Source: Malaya genurostris
Taxonomy: Eukaryota; Arthropoda; Insecta; Diptera; Culicidae
Assembly: GCF_030247185.1 (NCBI RefSeq)
Contig: NC_080571.1
Span: 31,045,753 to 31,109,752, forward strand
Direction: 5' to 3'
Length of the DNA stretch: 64,000 nt
Both the position numbers and the translations under genes were made by a program. Under the pieces are notes generated by a model. That model did not search any database and was not told where the DNA came from. It was given only the letters and a program-made list of their open reading frames with translations. Positions 20,336-33,364 of the stretch are shown here, in pieces (positions within the stretch are counted from its first letter, which is position 1; every line of letters starts with the position of its first letter).

Positions 20336-22215
20336 TTATAAACCAAACGACGATTCATGTTTAAAATCTAGACCAAACTGAATAAGTTTGACAAAGTCAC
20401 AAGACACGATTCACGCGTGATCTATCAGAAACAGTGTTACTAAAAAGATATCAGCAAAAACACCCTTTACTAGCTGATGTACAAAAAATCTCTTTGGTTT
20501 TATCAAGAATAGACGAAAATTATTTTTAAGAATACCTCAATATTGAACATGAGAATATGATTGAAACGAGAAAGGCATCAAGTTTATTTTGTACAGTCAC
20601 TCAAATGATGATTAGAATAAATTTTTTTGCTCTGAAATTCCAAAGCCGGAAAATGGATCCGAATAAAATTTAATAGTAAGGAACCATACGATCGTTCGTT
20701 TGAATCTAACTATATTTATGAAAATTAGTCGAACCGTTTCGGAAAAATAAAATCAATTTAATTTTGGAGTTTTCAATCACCATTTCCGGTACTTTCGGAA
20801 CTGGAGACTGGCAATTGATGTAACCGAAATAAGTTAACTTACGAAATCTGTTAATTAGGAAATGTCGACAACCAGTTTTGTAGGATCCGCTTTTGTTTGC
20901 ATGATAGCTTACCATACATTTTAACTACTAAAAAATACGTGAAATTTGCGTTTTTTTACATTTGTCACTTCGTTACTCCGGAACCAAAAGTCGAATCTAA
21001 ATAAAATTCTGGATTTTTCTGTGGATACATCCAACTACAACAATATTTGTTCGTACGAATAGATTCATTCTATTCGTACTATCGATATCTTCGTTAAAAA
21101 TTGATACTCGATTCTAGACTATCGATATTTCCGTTAAAAATGGACGGATTTGTACAATCTATAGCTTGTTGGAAAGCTATTGCCGAGTGGAATCTAAGTC
21201 TCAAAACATATTTTGTTTACTACAAGGTCAATTGTGACAGACATTCTCAAAAAAAAAAGGATTGGTGTCCAGTTCGATGACGTTGTTTGCGAAAGGAGCA
21301 TTGTTCATGAGTGAAATGATTGATTCACATTTGGTACTCGGTATATGTGATACATGATTATTGCTATTGGTTTTTGGAACTGCCGTTCAATCACGTTTCT
21401 TGACCAAATCACGATTTTTCTTGCTCTAGCACGTTGTCGATCGTAGTGAGTAATCGTGCGTTATGTGTGAATTCTAGTTCTGAAATATTTGCGCAGGTTT
21501 ATTTATATCAAAATGTGACTTGAAACATATTTTAGTATTAATAACGATAGAGATAAATTTAGGGGCGTTGCATGCCCCCTTACTTACTGAGCGTGATGAT
21601 ACCTGGAAGAATCCATCGAGTTGATTTCGCGGGGCTTAAACCAACATGGGCCGTGGCTTGAATCCAAAACCCAATCTCTATGATTGTTGTTACTTATAAT
21701 CATTGTTATTTCATGAATTTCTGCGTTATCGACCTTCAACTCGCTCACTCTGTCATAGTAGAACTGTATCCACTACTGTTTCTTTATATGTCATTTATAC
21801 CTTGCAGTGAATATAAGTTTATTGGTATGTTGGTGTAAAAAAGTGACTCTAAACTGAGGTTTGGCTCAATACTGTTCACGATTTTGCTCCAAAATTGTAC
21901 ATTTCTGTCTGAAATCTGCTGATGAAATTTTCGTTGGAAACTCATTTAACGTTACTAATTTCTGCAGTTATAAAGCACATTGTAAATTTTCAATTTTCAT
22001 GGTTTTGGGTCGTCACTTTTGGATCTCTGGGAAGTCCTGTCGCACGCACATCCTCCTCGATTGTGGCGCTACATGGCCAGCCACTAAAGACAGAGAAAAA
22101 ATGTAATTGTAAAATTAATAATTCTAACGATTTTTTTTTATATATTGACAGATATTCTGGTTTGATTCAACCAGCGATTTTTATTCTAGTTTAAAGAAAG
22201 CATATTTTGTTTGAA
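20336..22215. other. no gene; degenerate interspersed repeat
   Basis: 20626-21020 carries diverged units of the CCGGAACC repeat (TCCGGAACCAAAAGTCGAATC near 20976). The remainder, including 21240-22215, is AT-rich to moderately AT-rich with short ORFs only (21861-22194 on the plus strand) and no recognised motif. Confidence 0.45.
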
Positions 22216-22545
22216 TCAGCGGTACCTCGGAAACAATTTTTTTTTTTGGTTTGATGGGCGACGAATCGTTTCTAAACAAACAACAGATGTTGTTGGGCGG
22301 CCAGAGATCTCATCATGATCCAAGCTTGTACGACCATATTTGAAGCGTCTATACCACTCGTATGCCTGTGTTTTTCCTAGACACGATTCATCAAAGGCCT
22401 TTTCTAACATTTTCAACGTTTCGGAACACTTAAATCCATTTGCAACCCAAAATTTGATGCACGCACGTTGTTCTAAATTTTCATTCATTATAAAAATCGC
22501 CACACGAAAATTTTTCAACTTATTTGTATAGACGCCAAACAAAAA
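22216..22545 (-). pseudogene. mariner transposase N-terminal fragment
   Basis: The minus-strand frame contains MNENLEQRACIKFWVANG, a SETLKMLEKAF helix, and AYEWYRRFKYGRTSLDHDE followed by SGRPTTS. This is the arrangement of the first helix-turn-helix domain (HTH_48 type) of mariner transposases, ending in the usual DD.RSGRPTT-like stretch. The frame becomes random after about 85 residues of match and no catalytic domain follows, so it is a truncated relic. The residues before the inner Met are probably not native. Confidence 0.75.
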
Positions 22546-22771
22546 CTAATCGTACGATGTGCGTCAAAATTTGACAGGAAGTGTATAAAAGTGTTGCCAA
22601 CGTTGAGAGAATGAAAGTTTACCGATTGGACAAGCGCGGGAGTTTTAAAATGAAAATTCCGGTTTTGATCATAAGATACAATTCGACTCAGCTCGACAAG
22701 ATCGGAAAATGTCTGTGTGTGCATTTGCTTGCACCTTTCAAAGATTTGTTTTTATTGCTCAATGGTAAAGA

Positions 22772-23070
22772 TGACTGAACCGATTTCCGCAAGCTTAGGT
22801 TTATTTGAAAGCTACTATCGGATCAAGTTCGAAGATCAAATGGCTGTCACTTCCGATCTCGGAGATATAATGGTATAAGTGACGTAGCCGACAAAATGCG
22901 TTGTTTTTTGCCGCTCAATTTTCTCAAAGATGGCTCAACCTATTTAAACAAACTTAGGTTCGTTTGAGAGCTACTGTTGGGTCATTGATCCAGTTCGAAG
23001 ATCGAATGGCTGTCACTTTCCGTTCCGGAGATATAATGGTATAAGTGACGTAACCGACTAACCGCTCTTT
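22772..23070 (+). repeat. two-copy tandem repeat, 166-bp period
   Basis: Two direct units share AAGCTTAGGTTTATTTGA-type starts, GAAGATCRAATGGCTGTCAC and GGAGATATAATGGTATAAGT; the last word starts at 22861 and 23027. The pattern resembles the CCGGAACC array style but is a distinct family. Confidence 0.75.
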
Positions 23071-23524
23071 TTCATGGGATTTCCGACCCGATGTTTTGGA
23101 AGAACACAAAATTTTTAGTATAAAGACAGGTTAACACAATTTCACTAAATCATACCGTTCTCAAGAAATTGCGAATTTTCAAATAACGTCTACAATACAT
23201 CTACAACTTTAGATCGCTTTCGAGTGTTTGTTGAGTCTTGTTAACCTAGATTAATGTTTTCTGAAAAAAGTTAAAAAAAATTACCTCAATGCATTGAATG
23301 GTTTTCTAAGGTTGTGTAAATTATTGTTTTTTTCTCAATTTTTTGAATTTACAAAAGTGTGCTCTCAGAACATATTCTCTTTCATTGATTAAGTTTATTT
23401 GTGTGTTGCAGCGCGTAGCCAGTATTTTTAACTGACACCAAATCAATGGGACAAACCGTTTACGAGACGTATATAACACATTTATTGCATTTACCTTTTT
23501 TCAGTTCATACCAACCTTTAAAAG

Positions 23525-24170
23525 ACAGCTGTTGAAAAGTGTTATGGAGACTCCGCTCCATCAGCAACAACAATAAAACGTTGGTTTGCTGACTTCAAAC
23601 GTGGTCGTAGAGACAACGAGAACGTTTTGATGATTCTGAGCCGTGTTTGTTTATGTTTAAACGTAACAAACCGGAATTTTTTCGTCGATATGTGACAATA
23701 TATGAAACATGGATTCATCACTTCACTCCGGAATCAAACGATCGTCATCTGAGTGGACAGCAACTGGTTATGGCCTCAGCATTTTGGGATTTCTTGAGAA
23801 AGGAAATACCATTAACAGTAAAAATTATATAGCGTTATTGGAGCGTTTGAAGCCTGAAATTGCAAAGAAACGACGCATATGACAAAGAAAAAAAATGTGT
23901 TTCATCAAGACAGCGCACCGTGTCACAAGTCAATCAAAACAATAGCAAAAATACATGAATTGAGCTTCTAATTGCTCCCACATCCACCGTATTCGCCAGA
24001 TTTGGCTCCCAGCGACTACTGGCTGTTCGCAGACATGAAAAAAAAGCTCGACGATAAGAAACTGAGCCTATTTTGAGGCAAAAGATAAATCGTTTTACAA
24101 AAGTGGTATTGAAATGTTAGAGCACCACTGGCTCTTGATGGAGAATACGTTGATGAATAAAGTTAATTTT
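23525..24170 (+). pseudogene. degenerate mariner (DD34D-type) transposase
   Basis: Plus-strand pieces in order: AVEKCYGD.APSATTIKRWFADFKRGR (N-terminal domain, about 23525-23615), then a deletion, FRRYVTIYETWIHHFTPES (first-Asp block with Asp replaced by Tyr, near 23680), SAFWDF, a fragment with SAPCHKS (second block), and LLPHPPYSPDLAPSDYWLF (third catalytic Asp region, near 23970-24030). Several stops and frameshifts intervene. An end like CCTGGGCCTAATAAAG read inward follows at about 24190-24215 and may be the right terminal repeat; no matching left end was found. Confidence 0.75.
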
Positions 24171-24239
24171 GAACCAAAAAAAATTTCGTGTTCTCTTTAT
24201 TAGGCCCAGGACTTTTCAGCCCATGTGTTAGTTTAGGAG

Positions 24240-26400
24240 CAGCTAGGTGTTTCTGCTTAGAGGCCTCTGCTAAAGTAAGGCTATAGTTAAAACGGCAAAA
24301 GGTCCCTTTTGTTTGTGAAGAAAACTTATGCAAAATTTGAGCCGATTCAACAAATCCGAAAATGAAATTCAAAAAAAATCGTGATTTCCGGTGGAATCGC
24401 TTACCTGCTGCTTGAAAATATTTCTACGCATCGATTCTAGTAGTTAAAACTATATATTTTCAGCAATCAGTGGTCGAAACTTTCATTAATAACTAACAAT
24501 GTCTAATTTTTCCTTGTTGTCCAAGCCAGTCTACCCTTAACAGAGACGAAAATTGCTTGTACAAAGTTTACTTCTCGTTTCGCATTGCACTTGTATGGAA
24601 CATCTTCAGGAGTGGCTTCAGTGGCAGTATGCTCATGGCAGTTGAAAACAAATTTCTGTCTCAGTTGTAACGTCGAAGCGGTTTTTTTTGATGAACTTGT
24701 TGACATATTTTCTCGACGTGCCGAGCGCCGAATTCTTGTATTGTATCGATGATATGAAATTTTCTTCAATGTATTGAAAGACACAAGCAAGGGGGATGAC
24801 AGTGTTGAGTTAATTCCGATTCCAGTTGAGAAATCGTTCTTGTGATGAAAATTCACTCATATTGCTACTGTGACAACTTAAAAACTTTTCGAAATGCACA
24901 TTATTCTACATTAATGCAAAAAAGACATGATACATCCACATGCATCTCTACAAAATATTTACGCAAATATCTCAATGGAGAGAAACGACTGACAGCTTAG
25001 TAACAAAGTTTTTTTCCGTCAACCTGAATGTTTTATTGCTTAGACTCTACTTTAATTTTAATTTTGCTATTTAAGTTCTTACTAGTAAGGTTCAAAACGT
25101 GAACTCTTTTTTCCATTCGGTAGGAAATCAAATGAAAGATAAAAGGCTAGTTTTGGAAAAGCGGTCATAATTTTTACATCGTGAATTTGCGGCAATAGTA
25201 AACTTTTGTCATTGAAAAGTGATAGATTTTATTCATATAATATTACGACACACAATTGTTTACAAATTTATATATATTTCGAAATACATGTTAAAGTTTT
25301 TTTTATATTCTTATAAAATTCCAATATTTTCTTATTGAATTACAACATTTTGAGGAGGTATTGTTCGAGTGAAATAGACGGAATCATGAATGCGGTAATT
25401 AATTTGCTATTGAGCTCATTTTATCTATAGTATTCAAATTGAAAAATAAAAGTCCGCGTTGGTATATTGAAATACATCAATAGCTCCTGCAGACACAATG
25501 TACTTTCCTGGAACAGAAGAATTATTAGGAATGTGTTTTACACCTAGTACATTCAACATCTGTAGACATTAGGGTTTTTTAGAGAGCAAAATGCTTTGAA
25601 ACTTCTTTCTTCCGTGCTTTGAAACTTCTTCCTTGCGTCCTGACGAATAGTTTCAATGTTCACATTTTCAATACATGGAGTTACAAGCTATTACTCCTAG
25701 AATAATAGGTTGAATTAGAAATGAATAGGCTAATAAGTTGACTTACCATCTTTCAACCTTACGAAGCGTTTGTGTTTAATTAACAGATTCGAACATAACT
25801 GGTTTAGGATTTCTATTGAAGATGAAATCAACTCACTAATTGCTATCAATAATATTATTATACGTGTTGTCATAGCAGTAACCATGCTACATATGCAGCA
25901 TGCTAAAAACTATTATATAATCATGAAAAGTGTAGATAAATTGATGATATACCCAAAAAGATCTGAAAAGCGAGGCTTACTTTTCATATTCTTATTATAT
26001 TGAAAAAAAAATGACGCGTATGAGAATCAAGTTAAGCGAAGTAAGGTAAAACGCTAGCATATTTATCATTAGAAACAGTGAAATGAATTACTGTCATCCC
26101 CCTCGGACACAAGCGAATATCCATTCCTCAGTTTTTAGTTTTCACTTACAATTTATAAATTTTGTCACAAGACGACGTAACTGCAATTAACTAAATGGTC
26201 TTTTTCAGGACATCCAAAATTTTTGAATAATTATTTCAGAAATCAACACAACAAAATTTCTACCTACATATAGAAAACAAAAAGTAACTGTGATTTTGAC
26301 GATAGTTATGTAGTCCTTCGTCAACAATTCGAACAACAGCAGGGGGTTGTCCCTTGGAGTTATTTTAACTGATAACCCTTATTCTATCTCGCAGCGCTAT
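24240..26400. other. no gene recognised
   Basis: AT-rich. The 117-codon minus frame at 24503-24856 has no ATG at its start and no known motif. From 26100 onward the sequence becomes less AT-rich. Confidence 0.4.
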
Positions 26401-28747
26401 ACTCGTTCGATGTGTTGGAATATTATAATATCAACGCGCAAACATTTTACTTCTCAGCTGATTGTCGTCCGTTCGCTGGTCAAAGTCCATCTTTAAGTGA
26501 TGACGCATTTAGCTTGTTTTGTTTTTTTCTAAAAATTTCTCGTCAGCAGAGAAAAACGGATCGAACTGACCGGGTCCATAGGGTGATGGACAAAATCATC
26601 AGCTTATTCGCAGATTCAATAGCTTCAATCCAATCTTTTTTGCATTTCTACCGACCGGTGGTTGGGCTCGTGAATCCATCAAAGTATGCTGTCTAACCCC
26701 TGTTAGGCTGCCGGGATGACAAGTCAAAAGACGCTTATCAAGTTATGAGACAAGCGGTTCATCTTCACACACACGTATTCACTCACACAGGCACGCATTG
26801 AAATCCAGAAACGGTAATTCAATTAGTCGGTTCCGTTTGGGTCGGCCACTTCGTCGGGAGATTGGGTTCCTCTCTCCGGATGTATCATCAGCAGTAAATG
26901 CGTCGCTTTCGATTTACGACGAAATAAAGCATTGCTATTAATAGTCCTTCGGAAACCGATCGCCATTTCGGTGTGAATATGATTGGCAAACTGCGAATGG
27001 ATCCATAAAGGGTGACTTATTATTATCGTTATATGGCTGGTTTGCGGGTACTGCTTTGTGAAACCCATTTTAAACCGAATGCCATTGTTAACGCGTAGAT
27101 AGGTTAATTTCAGGGCTGTAGAACGCATTTTTTTTTGGTAAAACGAAAATTCTTTCTTGTTGAGGATCAATAACTCACCGCTGATCGAAGTGAAATACCC
27201 TGTATTTACGTCACCTCGGCGAACATGACTTGCGTTATCATCCATCAATCATTTGTAGGGACTGGACACTGCGAATCAGTTTCACCCCTAGGACTTATCT
27301 GCTTCTCCGTTTCGACCAATGCTTCGGTGCCCAGTCGGCGCAGGTGGGGTAGCAGTATTCTGCGAATGTCGTTACCTCCCATGGTGTGTGGTTGGTGGCG
27401 CGTTATGTTGTTGCTAGTCGACCGGGGCGGCGGCGGCGGTGGCGGCAGGCACGAAAACCGCACAGATTCGGAACCCCGCGCCCCGATAGAAACAAACACA
27501 AGTTCGGGTTCTGCAAATTTATTACTCCCAGTCGACGAGACTGCTCTTGCTGTCGTCCGCCCCACTCCGATCCGTCCGACGAAGCAAACTCTTCCACAGC
27601 CCGTCTCGCGTACCACCACGGACCCAGCAGCCTGTCGGGCGCAAGAGCGAATGACCTATAATTTCAGCGAGCGAACCAAGGACATTCCCCCCGCTCCGAT
27701 TCTGCTTAATGGCGAGTTTCTTTCTTTTTTCTTCTTCTCTTTCCTGTGTAGTTTGGTTCGTTATCCCGCCGGCACCCGGACTGTTCTGTTGATACGAGAA
27801 AAGTAAGACACACCGAAATCGGTTAGCTGCTGCTCTATGATATGGGAGTTCGTTGTTTTATTCGTAGCCGTGTGGGAAACCCGAAGAACAGACAACAACA
27901 GACAAACCTCTCAGACTGAGTTATGTTTCGGGAAGTCAAAAAGTGGTATATCAGATATAGTCGTTTAGCATTCGATGAATATCCAGCGAAAAGATTCGGT
28001 CAAAAACAAAAAAAAATAAATAAATGGTAGACGCAATTAATCTTAGTCGGAAAATTTTGGCGCGAAAGCTGGACGCTTTGAAATTTGCTTACCACTGATT
28101 AAATGTTCCAATGATTACGTGGTCTCCGAAGAAACATTCGGTGCTTTCGTACCTGCTTTGCTGGAAAATCCAATTAATTTCGAATCAACCTTTTCAATAA
28201 ATTGTTTTCACTAAACTTTAGCTCCATCAAATCAAACATCACAATCATTACTAATTCAGTGCGGACCGGACCAGTGGACGTAAGAGGCCACTCACCGCAT
28301 CGAAACCATCGACTGGTGCTGCTCGGATCGGAGGATTGACTTTCTTTATCGCTAGCTTTCCGGTGTGCGATTGTGGCGCCTAATTAAATCTAATTTTACA
28401 CCCCAAACTCACGGAAGCATCAATTTTCTCTTTCAGTTGCAAACTTTACCGATACCTCTCGGTGGGTACACTTATTGGGCAATTTTCACCTATTTGTCGA
28501 TTGTGTTTGTGATGTCGGTTGTGAAATTATTCATCCTCTTCGGTTGATGAGTTGCCACTGCCATGGCGGCGCATGCCGGAGGAGGTAGGCATAGCAAATT
28601 ACGCTTTTCTCGGTTCGGCTTAATGTGGGATACTAAATCTTTCCATAGGAGACTCATTTTGATTATCGATTCGAGCAGAAAACTCTTTTAGATGTTGAAT
28701 TTTTTGATATGAAATGTTTTTCATTTCATAAGAAAATTTATATTTTA
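26401..28747. other. GC-richer unique block with overlapping ORFs
   Basis: This block shows no similarity to other parts of the window and is locally CpG-rich (GGCGGCGGCGGTGGCGG near 27427). It holds a 141-codon minus ORF (26823-27248, ATG start) and a 193-codon plus ORF (27225-27806, ATG start) whose 5' ends overlap head to head. The plus ORF has a Gly run, a Pro/Thr-rich stretch and the tail RTKDIPPAPILLN. Neither has a recognised domain, and low stop density in GC-rich DNA could explain both. It could be a 5' exon and promoter region of a host gene. Possible splice-site-like sequences (TTTCTCTTTCAG at 28425-28436) exist but do not prove an exon. Confidence 0.3.
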
Positions 28748-29990
28748 AAGCTTGCTTCAGATAGAATTGGAACAAAGATAATTGCCTGTATTTCAGTTAT
28801 TTATTATTGATTTCAAAATCTTTTATTATACAAATGTAGCGTTTTTTTCATACTATTAAGAAAAAATACGGATAAAATTATTCATCACGGTTTCGAAGGA
28901 ATTCTCGAATTTTTTCCTGTAACACTGCTTATTAGGCGGTGCACACCTTCTTCGTCCATCGTTTTAGATATCTTATTCCTCCAGGTCGTCATCTGATTGG
29001 TGTCTTTGACAATCTTTCCCTTTGCCTTGAGTCTCCTCTTCATGATTACCTAGTATTTCTCAATACGGCGGAGCTGGGCGCAGTTGGGTGGGTTAAGGTT
29101 TTTCGGAACAAACGTGACCTCCTTCTTCTTTGCTGTAATGACAGCTTGCGAAATCTGGCCAAAACATTACGGGATGGTCGTCGGTTCGAATGAACGGCAA
29201 AATTCGTTTTTGGAGACACTCTTTTTGGTATAGTTTCGATGTCATTGTCTTATTTGTAACGAAAACTTTCGTTTTTTTGCCACAGCTGCAAATGCCCTGC
29301 CAAATCATAAATTTTCTTGCAAATTTGTCGGCAAAAACAAATTTAAATTTATCTGGAACCCCCGAGCCGTTGCCAAGTAAAATTTTTGACCTGGGATTTG
29401 CCCGAAGTTAGGTTTCATCGTCCATCAGAAGACACCCGGCGAACTTGATCGGCACCTGATCATATAGTTTCCGAGCCCGAATTTTTGCCACACTATTCTG
29501 TTTTATGGTCCGATTTGGCTGTTTGCTAGCTCGATACGACTTGATTCCTTCCCGGAGTCGAGTTCTCCTCACGGTACTATGGGCAGCACCGAATTTTCTG
29601 GTCCGACAGATTAGGATTCCTCTTAATCGTCTTCAAAATCTTACCACGCAGTTTCCGGTCGACAGTTTCAGGCTTCCGAATCGTCGTCAATGTTTCCTTA
29701 TACCGTTTGATAACGCGCCATACTGTATTTCTGGGCAATTTCAGCTGTTTAGCTAGCCTAGATGCAGACCACAATGGATTTTCTAAATAACTGTGCACAA
29801 TTTTTATTTTACTATCTTTCGGCTTCCATGTTGATTGTTTACAAAGTACAGTCGATTTGCGGAATGTCAAAAATCATGCGTGAAGCTGACAAAATTCCCG
29901 ACACGTGGGCGCCAAGAATTTCCAAATCCGTCCACCAGGAGCGCCACAATATGAGCAAAAGTTTGTTCCAATTCTAAATGAAGCAAGCTT
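28748..29990 (-). mobile_element. DD37E Tc1/mariner transposon with intact TIRs
   Basis: A 1243-bp element flanked by TA on both sides. The left end is AAGCTTGCTTCAGATAGAAT and the right end, read outward, AAGCTTGCTTCATTTAGAAT; the TIRs match at 27 of 29 positions. The size is normal for this superfamily. The transposase gene fills the minus strand but is frameshifted. The deleted copy at 4925-5678 has the same ends. Confidence 0.9.
28886..29870 (-). pseudogene. DD37E (ITmD37E-type) transposase, frameshifted
   Basis: From ATG 29870 the frame gives MTFRKSTVL, then a helix-turn-helix region (LENPLWSASRLAKQL, LPRNTVWRVIKRY) and a second basic domain (RKLRGKILKTIKRNPNLSDQ). After frame changes near 29577 it continues with the first catalytic block LLMDDETY (about 29430), DKFARKFMIWQGICSC (about 29310), NKTMTSKLYQKECLQKRILPF, then FWPDFASCHYS (second Asp). 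A small deletion and shift near 29120 is followed by the VPKNLN/NCAQLRR region and a damaged Glu block. It is a nearly full-length but inactivated gene. Family identity follows from the 37-residue D-E spacing in the sister copy. Confidence 0.82.
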
Positions 29991-29992
29991 TA

Positions 29993-30269
29993 TAATAACT
30001 CCTACAATTGATTGATTATAATTAACTGCTAAAATGACAGTTTACTAATATTATGCACTATTTTTCTTTTCAGGTAAGTTCTCGAAAACACTACAAAACA
30101 TGAGAGTATATTTCATCTACGTGAGTAAACTGTTGATTCGAACATTGTCCAAAGTAATTCTCATCGTTAATTACTGTTCATTCAAAATTACATACAACGT
30201 AGGGAAAAATGAAACTGGTATTCACAACAACCAAATATATCAAGTTTCCGAGCATATTTCGTGGAACAG
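29993..30269. other. short spacer, no gene
   Basis: AT-rich spacer between the DD37E element and TIR element copy B. Confidence 0.5.
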
Positions 30270-31443
30270 CACGGAAAGACCGAAATTAGCATTTTGGCGA
30301 AAAAATTAGTTGATTTTCTGATTTTAGTTAGTTATTTTTTGAGACAACTAAAAAAATCTTACTTTTGCTAATTTAGATTTTTTAATTCTAATTTTCTTAA
30401 TAATAATAAAATATTTGTTGAAATGGCTATTTTTTTAGTTGAATTCACCAATTAAACGTGCTGTCATTTCTTAGCTAAGGCACGCTTCATATCCATTCAA
30501 CTAATTTTTTAGTTGAATTAGAGAAATAAAACGTTGTTTTCAACCAACATAAATGGTTGAATTGGTTTCTGCAATTAGCAGCTATATGGCGCTCGTTAAC
30601 ACGTTAATGACTACTAGCCACTAGATGGCACACTATTACCGAAAAAAATTTCAGTCGCGGTTATCTTTTCTATATTTGCAGGTATAAATACGATGTTGTA
30701 TTGCAGAAAAAGACATAAGCGAAACATAAACTTCTTTTTGAAAATTTTACTTCTTAATCGCTGTTTTCTTTATTCGACTTCGCGAAATCGACTCTCTCAT
30801 TGAAAACTTTGAGCACTCGGAAAACAAAAACCGAATACAAGTAGTACACCGGACGGCGCAGCCCGGAATGAGAAGATACAAAAAAACATCATTTGACGTG
30901 TACAATTAGAGTGCAACATTCGAAACTCACTTCACTGTTTCGCGTAAAAACATTATTACCCACAATCGCTTTAACTGCGCACAAATTCTGAATAAATACA
31001 CTTTCCACTAACAGTTTACGTCATTTTTACATATCGGTTTAGAAAATTATATAGGGATATATCGTAACACATGCGAAAAACATCTAAACAATTAGCGAGC
31101 AGTTTCAACAAGACTGTCCCTTTTAGCTTTTTAATGGATTGTTTTGCTTTGACACTGCTGTCCTTCAGTAATGACGGTGATAGATAAATAGAATCAAAGT
31201 TTCTGATTTTAATAACGAAATTAGTTGCCAATGAGAATTTCGTGTTGGATTGAAATATTGCTGGTTTGTGTCCAAAATATTCGCCAACTAAACACTTTCT
31301 CTGAAAATAAGAGTTTTTTTCAGCACAGTAAATTCTAAATTTTAACTAATTTTATAGTTATTTTGGAAATTTTGTTGTTAAAATCAACTAATTCAAAAAC
31401 AGTAATACGAATTAGGCGCAGAGCTAATTTCGGTCGTTCCGTG
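30270..31443. mobile_element. 1.16-kb TIR element, copy B
   Basis: Collinear with 16758-17913. The left end is CACGGAAAGACCGAAATTAGC (one substitution) and the right end is the inverse of CACGGAACGACCGAAAT. The dinucleotide AG flanks both ends rather than TA. Internal landmarks in the same order: TTTTTTGAGACAACTAA, TAGATGGCACACTA, AAAACAAAAACCGAATAC, TACACCGGACGGCGCAG and the minus-strand frame at 31016-31297. No transposase was recognised. Confidence 0.75.
31016..31297 (-). pseudogene. copy B version of the TIR-element ORF
   Basis: The frame equivalent to 17488-17769 is fully open here but its ATG is AAG, so any translation would need an upstream or non-ATG start. The protein portion LTTNFVIK of copy A reads LATNFVIK here. 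Retained frame with almost no indels suggests recent divergence of the two element copies. Confidence 0.35.
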
Positions 31444-33364
31444 AGGTCGCGTTAACTCACATGCTGTCCTCAAACTAAGAAACATGCCGTATCTAGATCA
31501 AATTGATCATGTTTGTGTATGTTGCATATGCTGTCTAATCTTCATCCTCCCCCTTCCCAACATCAGCACACAACAATTGAGAAAGTTATGTTCTTTTACA
31601 TTTCGTCTTCGACTTACCAGTGCATCGCAGTTCAAATTGAATAATTATTTGATATCTTATTTCGCTCGAGACATTAGAGAAAACATTGCACTTCGGTGCA
31701 AGTAATGAATATGTTGCTAAAAAGTTCGTTCGTAGTTGCTGAATTTGACCGGCTGAGAGCAAAGCATATGGTGGCAGAAAAGTTGAAAATGTTTCGCACT
31801 CATCAAACTATACCTTCGGAAGTGGACCTTGAATCTGAATAAAAATTTGGTATCTAAAGTAGACAGTTTATCTGTAGCCGTTTGCATGGAACCCCTCGCG
31901 ATCGTGAAACGACCAAAATTTCTGTCGTTTTTTTGAATTTGATTGGTTAAAATTTGGTACAACTAATCGATTGTTGTTTTTTCTAAACTGTCATTTTTGT
32001 TTTTCGATCTACAGAAACGATGGTTGAAATAACAAAATTTTTGGTTGAAAAAAGATGCTGTCAGTTTTGTACATACCTTTCAATTTCAATAAAGATTTTA
32101 GTTACAACAACCGACCTTGTTTTTGATTTAACAGTTATGTGAGTTGAAAAACAAATCGGTTTTAGTTGTTTTAGATATTACGATTAGTTATTTCAACTTA
32201 AACAAAATTATTGATTTTGAATGACAATAAAATATTCCTTATTGATATACGTTCTTATTATTTAAATGAAAATTCGGTATGTTAAGATATAAAAAAATAT
32301 GTAATATTTCATATTAATAATATATTATATTATTACGGTATAAATAAAAGTTAATGTTGATGTAGTTCTGCGCGTAGTCCTTCTACGCACTGAAACCGGT
32401 GGTCATGTACAGAAGTAACGCATCAAATTAATTGATTTCTATGATTTGTTAACTGATTTGCGAAAAAACTAGTATATCAATTCAAAGTCTAATCAGATCC
32501 TATGTTCCTAAAATTTATTTAATTTTTAGTTTTCGGTAAAGGATCACACTCATATCCTATCAAGCCAAGTATTATTTTGAATGAAACAGAAAAATTATAT
32601 TACCTTCTATCTATCGGAATGATAAAACCTTTCTCAGCCCTTGCTTTATATTAAATGAATTATTTATTGAAACCATTTTTATTTTTGTTTTTAATCTACT
32701 GTCTTTTAGTAGTGCTGGTGTCAACAAAACTTTCTAATTGTGACCACTATATTACTTACGAACAAAAAGTCGAACCGAATGCACTGATTTTTATTTTTTG
32801 AGCCATTGCAACTTACAGTTTCAACAGATTATATGAATGAATATTAAACATTTTCAATTTAATCACTTTGTTCATACAATTTTTGTACATGACTTGAAGA
32901 TAACATGATGCTCATTCATTAACATGCATTTCACGATGGAGAATCAAGTTGATTTTAAGACTAAAATTCAAACGTTCAAACGCATGCAATTCACTGGGTT
33001 CTAGTTTTGGTTAAACACGTTTTGTTAATTGAAATATCTCTAACGGCTATCAGTTCTGTGCATAGCACTATTTTATATCAATCGTTTCTTCTTTTAACAC
33101 CAGAGCTGTAAAAATGTAAATAATTTATCATCATGACAACATGAATTTACTATCATTCAAAAGTTACTCTTCACGAGTTTTACAAACGTATAATAAGCGA
33201 ATTTCGTTTGCATGAAAATGTTTAAGAAACGCGTTTGAATTTCAACTAAAAAAATGGTTGATTTTCCATTGCGATTTTTGTTTTGCTTTGTGTTGTTTTT
33301 GACATTAGACAGCATTAAAAACAACATATTTTTCAACTACTTCAATATGTGCAAACCTGTAACC
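31444..33364. other. no gene; AT-rich with CAACTAA/GTTGAA words
   Basis: At 31600-31640 there is a partial copy of the CGTCTTCGACT..CAGTGCATCGCAGTTC repeat seen complete at 62.9 kb. At 31960-32225, words such as GGTTGAAATAACAA, TTTTAGTTGTTTTAG and GTTATTTCAACTTAAAC give it the flavour of the subterminal regions of the 1.16-kb TIR element. No coding frame is supported. Confidence 0.4.

Noticed and set aside
24503..24856. 117-codon minus-strand ORF with Ser/Lys-rich centre
   Set aside because: No ATG at its start, no motif recognised, and it lies in AT-rich DNA without conservation evidence; kept only as a mention.
27245..27619. minus-strand ORF with seven consecutive Pro
   Set aside because: The Pro run is the antisense of a GGC/GGT repeat; the frame is a shadow of GC-rich sequence.
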